From positions 1-61,346 of IMG/VR virus record IMGVR_UViG_3300049629_000715: DNA of 61,346 bases; one strand, given 5' to 3'. The stretch comes from a virus. The number at the start of each line of letters is the position of its first letter. The first letter of the stretch is position 1. Below, in pieces: positions 57,882-61,346 of the stretch. The position numbers and the translations under genes were made by a program. Under the pieces are notes generated by a model. The model searched no databases, had not been told where the DNA came from, and was given only the letters and a program-made list of their open reading frames with translations.

Positions 57882-59093
57882 ATGCCTAACGATTGTATCC
57901 CACTTGCGACAATTCAAAATTTCGCATCCAAAGACACTAACCGCATCATCGGCCAGATTGCCCGCGTGCTTGCTCGTAAATCTCCATACATCAATTCTAT
58001 TGATGGCGGAACTCTCCCGAATGTTTCGGATGTTGTCCGTTCTGTGGTTGAGGAAATGGCGGTTCCTGCCGCTTCCCTCGCCGCTCCTGCATTTGTGAAT
58101 GACACCACCCTTTGCGGCGTTGGTGCTACTCCCGATCAGGTTGGTTCCACCGAATACACCTTCCAACTTCAAACTCTGCGTGGCGCTGGTCCTCGCGTTT
58201 GCGTTAAGCAAGCTCGGACTGCGTTCAAAGGTTCGTATCTCCAAGCGCAAATCGCTCTTGAGAAAACCATCCTTCAGTTGATCAATGCTGACATCCGCTA
58301 TCAGTATCTCCTTCAATCTGGCATTAAGTTTGTCGTGAACAGCACGAAAACTTTCAGCCAGAGCTTGACTGGTGATATGCAGGTTCTCGGTGCGCCTTGG
58401 GCAACAGGCGTTGTTCCTGATGCCGCAATGAATTTCAAGACGCTCTACAAAATCGGCACATTCATGCGTGAGGAAATGCTTGCAGAACCTTTTGCTACCC
58501 GCGAAGGCGAATTCTTCCAAGTTATGGCCAGCGCGGATCAGATCGAAAACTTCCGTAACGATGCGGATGTTAAAGAAGACTTGATTGGCCTCACAACTGG
58601 TTCTTTCAAACTCGGTGAAGAGTCCATCAGCGGTTATCAGTTCCAAGGTTATCGCGGATTTGCCTTTGGCATCGACCAACAGCCGCTCCGCGCTTCCGGC
58701 TTCGATGGTTCCGGCAATTTGATTCTCGTCAATCCGACGATTTCTCAAGCCGTGACCAATGGCTTTGCTCAACGCCGGAATCCGGCTTGGGTTTCCGCTC
58801 CTTACGAGGTCATGTTCGTGATCGCTGGCGAAGCGTTCAAGCGTCTCGTTCCAGAGTCCTACACGGGCGAAGGCACTTTCCGCTTTGCTCCGCAACTCGC
58901 CATGGGTGAGTTGGAGTGGACTTACTTCCGCGACAACGATTGCAACCTCTACGGTGACTTCGGACAGCACATTTATCAGATTCAGCGTGCTATCCAGCCA
59001 ATCCGTCCGCAGAACGTCTGCGCGATCGTTTACAAGCGTTGCCCATTTGACGGCATCCCGCTTGCTTGCTCCACATCGGCAACTGGCCTCTAA
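57882..59093 (+). CDS. Major capsid protein, 403 aa
   Basis: The gene lies in the expected head position after portal and scaffold. Codon third positions are richer in C than neighbouring genes, which fits strong expression. The sequence has the mixed alpha/beta composition of HK97-type capsids: an N-terminal helical arm (RIIGQIARVLARKSPYINSI), a long spine-like helix (ALEKTILQLINADIRYQYLL), an A-domain-like part and a Gly/Pro-rich end. Family identification is by position and composition. A strong hairpin follows it. Confidence 0.8.
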   Translation: MPNDCIPLATIQNFASKDTNRIIGQIARVLARKSPYINSIDGGTLPNVSDVVRSVVEEMAVPAASLAAPAFVNDTTLCGVGATPDQVGSTEYTFQLQTLRGAGPRVCVKQARTAFKGSYLQAQIALEKTILQLINADIRYQYLLQSGIKFVVNSTKTFSQSLTGDMQVLGAPWATGVVPDAAMNFKTLYKIGTFMREEMLAEPFATREGEFFQVMASADQIENFRNDADVKEDLIGLTTGSFKLGEESISGYQFQGYRGFAFGIDQQPLRASGFDGSGNLILVNPTISQAVTNGFAQRRNPAWVSAPYEVMFVIAGEAFKRLVPESYTGEGTFRFAPQLAMGELEWTYFRDNDCNLYGDFGQHIYQIQRAIQPIRPQNVCAIVYKRCPFDGIPLACSTSATGL

Positions 59094-59100
59094 TAGTTGA

Positions 59101-59145
59101 CTGATATCGGTGGCAGGGTTAATTCTGACCCTGCCACCTCATCAG
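59101..59145 (+). terminator. Terminator-like hairpin after the capsid gene
   Basis: GGTGGCAGGGT (59109-59119) and ACCCTGCCACC (59128-59138) form a perfect 11-bp stem, extended by CTGAT/ATCAG outside. Only a short TTTAAT follows. It probably terminates or processes the capsid transcript. Confidence 0.75.
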
Positions 59146-59158
59146 TTTAATATTGAAT

Positions 59159-61346
59159 ATGGCTGCAATAATTTTCCCTACTTCGCCTTCTATTGGTCAG
59201 ATATTTTCGGCTGGCGGCAAAACATGGAGATGGAATGGTTATGCTTGGGATTCATTGGCGAACACCGCTTCTATTGGCGCGACAGGATTAACGGGAGCAA
59301 CCGGACAAGTAGGGGCGACAGGAAGCGGGGCAACGGGAGCTACTGGTGCTGGTTATGACGGAGCCACAGGCGCAACGGGTCAAATAGGAGCCACAGGAAT
59401 CGGAGCCACAGGCGCAACGGGAGTTGGCGCAACTGGTTTTACAGGCGCGACTGGAGCTACTGGATTTGGTGAAACTGGAGCTACTGGATTTATCGGAAGC
59501 ACAGGCGCGACTGGCGCGGGAACACAAGGTAGCACAGGCGCAACTGGCGTTGGAGATCAAGGCGCAACAGGACTCCAAGGCGCAACTGGAAATTCCGGAG
59601 CAACCGGAATAGGCGCAAGCGGAGCCACAGGCGCAACAGGCGTGTCTGGAAACGATGGGGCTACTGGAGCAACCGGAATAGGCGCAAGCGGAGCCACAGG
59701 TTTGCAAGGGGCAACTGGAGTTGGTTCGCAAGGGGCGACAGGAGCAACAGGAAATTTTGGCGCAACAGGACTTCAAGGCTCAACAGGCGTTGGCGAAACT
59801 GGAGCGACAGGATTTGATGGCGCAACAGGAGTTGGTTCAACTGGCGCAACTGGCGTTTCTGGAAATCAAGGCAGCACAGGCGCAACAGGTTTTGGCGCAA
59901 CAGGAGCGACAGGAATTGACGGAGCTACAGGATTGCAAGGGGCAACTGGTGTTGGCGATCAAGGTTCTACTGGAGCAACTGGATTGCAAGGCGCAACAGG
60001 ATTAGGCGCAAGCGGCGCAACTGGAGCTACAGGTTTGCAGGGTGCTACAGGTTTGACAGGTGCTGGTGGAGCGTCTGGTTTTTACGGATCATATTTTAGC
60101 AATGTCGATCAAACTGCTGTTGCTATTAATACTGCATATGCAATGACAGTAAATAATGTCATTGGAGAAAATGGAATTTCTGTTGTTAGCGGATCACAAA
60201 TTACTTTTACAAGTTCGGGAACATACGACATTCAATTTTCTGCTCAATTGCATAACAATGGTGGTGGAGGTGGCGGCGATATTGTTCAGATTTGGTTCCG
60301 TAAAAATGGAACTGATATTCCAGATTCTGCTACTCGCGTATCTGTTCCATCGAATAATCCATATGTGGTTGCGGCATGGGACTTCATGGATAATTTTGCC
60401 TCTGGAGACAATTTTCAGATCATGTGGTCAACTAACAATATCAATATCGGTATTGACCACAACACAGCAGTTGCACCAGCACCCAATATCCCATCGGTAA
60501 TCATTAGCGTAATGCAAGTGATGTATAACCAACTTGGGCCTCAAGGCGCAACTGGCGCAACTGGTGCAACGATTTCTCCTCAAATTGACCTTTACACAAC
60601 TTCTGACAGTTGGACAAAGCCCGCAGGAGCAAAGCTCGTTGTAGTTGAATGCGTAGCTGGCGGAAGTGGTGGTGGGTTTGGGGGAAAGCAGTCTGCTGGA
60701 ACGGCAGTTTTTGGAGGAGCGGGAGGCGGTTCTGGTGGGTATGCCCGTGCAACAATTGATGCTTCGCAACTAACAGATGCGAGTTATACGATAACTGTTG
60801 GTAGCGGAGGCAATGGAGGAATTGGTGCTACTTTAACGAACGCTACATTAGGAACACTCTCATCTTTTGCTGGTATCACTCAAGGAACACTCGTTAGAGC
60901 ATCTGCTGGTGGAACTATTGCTGGAAATGGAGGCACAGTCCAGCCGACATCGGGTGGTGCTGGTGCGCCTGCGGGAAATGGTGGAGGCGCGGCAAACATA
61001 ACTGGAACCGGAGGTGCTGGTAGCGGAACAAACTTTTCTCCATCAAGCGGTGGTGCTGGCGGCGGTATAACTGCGGCGGCAGTTGTTGGAAATATAACAG
61101 GTGTATTCAATGGAGGAACGAGTGGCACTAATCATTTTGTTGGTTTGATAAGCAATGGAGGTGCTGCAAGCGCAACAGCAAATGGAGGTTCTGCAACTCC
61201 AACTACTCCAAGATTATTGTCTACATTGATGATTAATGGTTCTGGTGGTGGCGGTGGCGGAGCTTGTTCATTCGCTACTGGGTCTGGTGGTAACGGAGCA
61301 AATGGTTCAGCATATGGTTCTGGTGGCGGCGGTGGCGGATCGACCA
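59159..61346 (+). CDS. Collagen-like, glycine-rich tail fibre/adhesin, N-terminal 729 codons (continues at base 1)
   Basis: [20 protein letters not shown] is a typical short fibre-anchor start (with [12 protein letters not shown]). Residues about 40-300 are GAT-type collagen-like triplets. A jelly-roll/C1q-like head with [20 protein letters not shown] and [12 protein letters not shown] occupies about 302-455, followed by a short GAT piece and a Gly-rich C-terminal domain (from about 473) beginning [20 protein letters not shown]. Poly-Gly segments resemble polyglycine-II adhesin tips. The frame runs without stop to the window end and continues exactly into bases 1-135, total about 752 residues. 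Confidence 0.9.
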   Translation, partial: MAAIIFPTSPSIGQIFSAGGKTWRWNGYAWDSLANTASIGATGLTGATGQVGATGSGATGATGAGYDGATGATGQIGATGIGATGATGVGATGFTGATGATGFGETGATGFIGSTGATGAGTQGSTGATGVGDQGATGLQGATGNSGATGIGASGATGATGVSGNDGATGATGIGASGATGLQGATGVGSQGATGATGNFGATGLQGSTGVGETGATGFDGATGVGSTGATGVSGNQGSTGATGFGATGATGIDGATGLQGATGVGDQGSTGATGLQGATGLGASGATGATGLQGATGLTGAGGASGFYGSYFSNVDQTAVAINTAYAMTVNNVIGENGISVVSGSQITFTSSGTYDIQFSAQLHNNGGGGGGDIVQIWFRKNGTDIPDSATRVSVPSNNPYVVAAWDFMDNFASGDNFQIMWSTNNINIGIDHNTAVAPAPNIPSVIISVMQVMYNQLGPQGATGATGATISPQIDLYTTSDSWTKPAGAKLVVVECVAGGSGGGFGGKQSAGTAVFGGAGGGSGGYARATIDASQLTDASYTITVGSGGNGGIGATLTNATLGTLSSFAGITQGTLVRASAGGTIAGNGGTVQPTSGGAGAPAGNGGGAANITGTGGAGSGTNFSPSSGGAGGGITAAAVVGNITGVFNGGTSGTNHFVGLISNGGAASATANGGSATPTTPRLLSTLMINGSGGGGGGACSFATGSGGNGANGSAYGSGGGGGGST
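61283..61346. repeat. Terminal direct repeat, right copy
   Basis: Identical to bases 1-64; see the left copy. It lies in frame within the fibre gene. Confidence 0.95.

Noticed and set aside
57783-58970. 395-codon open frame on the minus strand opposite the capsid gene
   Set aside because: It mirrors the capsid gene's codon pattern and lacks any recognisable domain. All neighbours are on the plus strand.
59280-60060. Possible CRISPR-like or satellite array
   Set aside because: Repeats have a 9-nt coding periodicity (Gly-Ala-Thr) and no spacers of constant length.
1-61346. TET/JBP dioxygenase, thymidylate synthase-like base hydroxymethylase, FolE, QueE
   Set aside because: I looked for HxD...H dioxygenase, radical-SAM CxxxCxxC and GTP cyclohydrolase motifs and found none convincing.
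1-61346. tRNA genes, integrase, transposase, attachment sites
   Set aside because: No cloverleaf with TTCRA arm, tyrosine or serine recombinase motif, or IS-type inverted repeats was recognised by eye. A tRNAscan-type search could still find a divergent tRNA.

Overview
The window is one complete or nearly complete genome of an uncultured tailed bacteriophage. Bases 1-64 are repeated exactly at 61283-61346, and a tail-fibre gene that runs off the right end continues in frame at base 1. The molecule therefore closes into a circle (or circularly permuted map) of about 61.28 kb, with the cut lying inside that gene. Every gene I can support is on the + strand and genes are packed with 1-30 nt overlaps or short gaps. 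No gap exceeds about 220 nt. The proteins fit a short-tailed (podovirus-like) virion: portal, scaffold, capsid, an adaptor-like and a nozzle-like protein, several ejection-type proteins and a 3305-residue polyvalent protein, with no tape measure, sheath or baseplate. I see no integrase, repressor, RNA polymerase or DNA polymerase, so the phage is probably strictly lytic and relies on host polymerases. The host cannot be named. Many starts lack a clear Shine-Dalgarno and instead follow AATA repeats, which weakly suggests a host group with A-rich translation leaders.

Layout, taking the map as a circle. (1) 59159-61346 and 1-135: collagen-like, glycine-rich fibre. (2) 139-1334: lysis cassette of mini-proteins (two holin-like, one lipoprotein) and a Cys/His putative murein enzyme. 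(3) 1338-6138: two collagen-like fibres and one S74-chaperone fibre. (4) 6140-19005: small proteins, the adaptor-like 1247-residue protein, the nozzle-like protein, and ejection-type proteins, with a PAPS-reductase-like/YkgJ pair inserted. (5) 19008-29629: the giant polyvalent protein and its partner. (6) 29641-31150: a DpdA-like transglycosylase, QueD, and a LuxR-type regulator. (7) 31206-35289: small early-type genes, a DUF932-like protein, a lipoprotein, and a pyrimidine-dimer glycosylase family member. (8) 35316-40794: RecT, PD-(D/E)XK exonuclease, SSB-like protein, RusA, DUF1376 replication protein, helicase loader, MazG-like. (9) 40797-44898: glycosyltransferases, an FkbM methyltransferase and small zinc proteins. 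(10) 45054-59093: HNH, TerS, TerL, ParB-like, a TET-associated-type glycosyltransferase, portal, scaffold, a second sugar cluster, then the major capsid protein.

The most interesting system is a probable DNA base-modification programme. A DpdA-like enzyme is translationally coupled to QueD, pointing to 7-deazaguanine in phage DNA. A ParB-domain protein and a TAGT-like glycosyltransferase between terminase and portal suggest a second, glycosylating step. No TET dioxygenase, FolE, QueE or QueC is visible, so precursors must come from the host or from unrecognised genes. Other notable points are a shared C-terminal tag on three adjacent ejection-type proteins, recurrent QYMP boundaries in the giant protein, a four-gene sugar cluster lodged between scaffold and capsid, and paired C-rich heptamer repeats able to form G-quadruplexes on the opposite strand.
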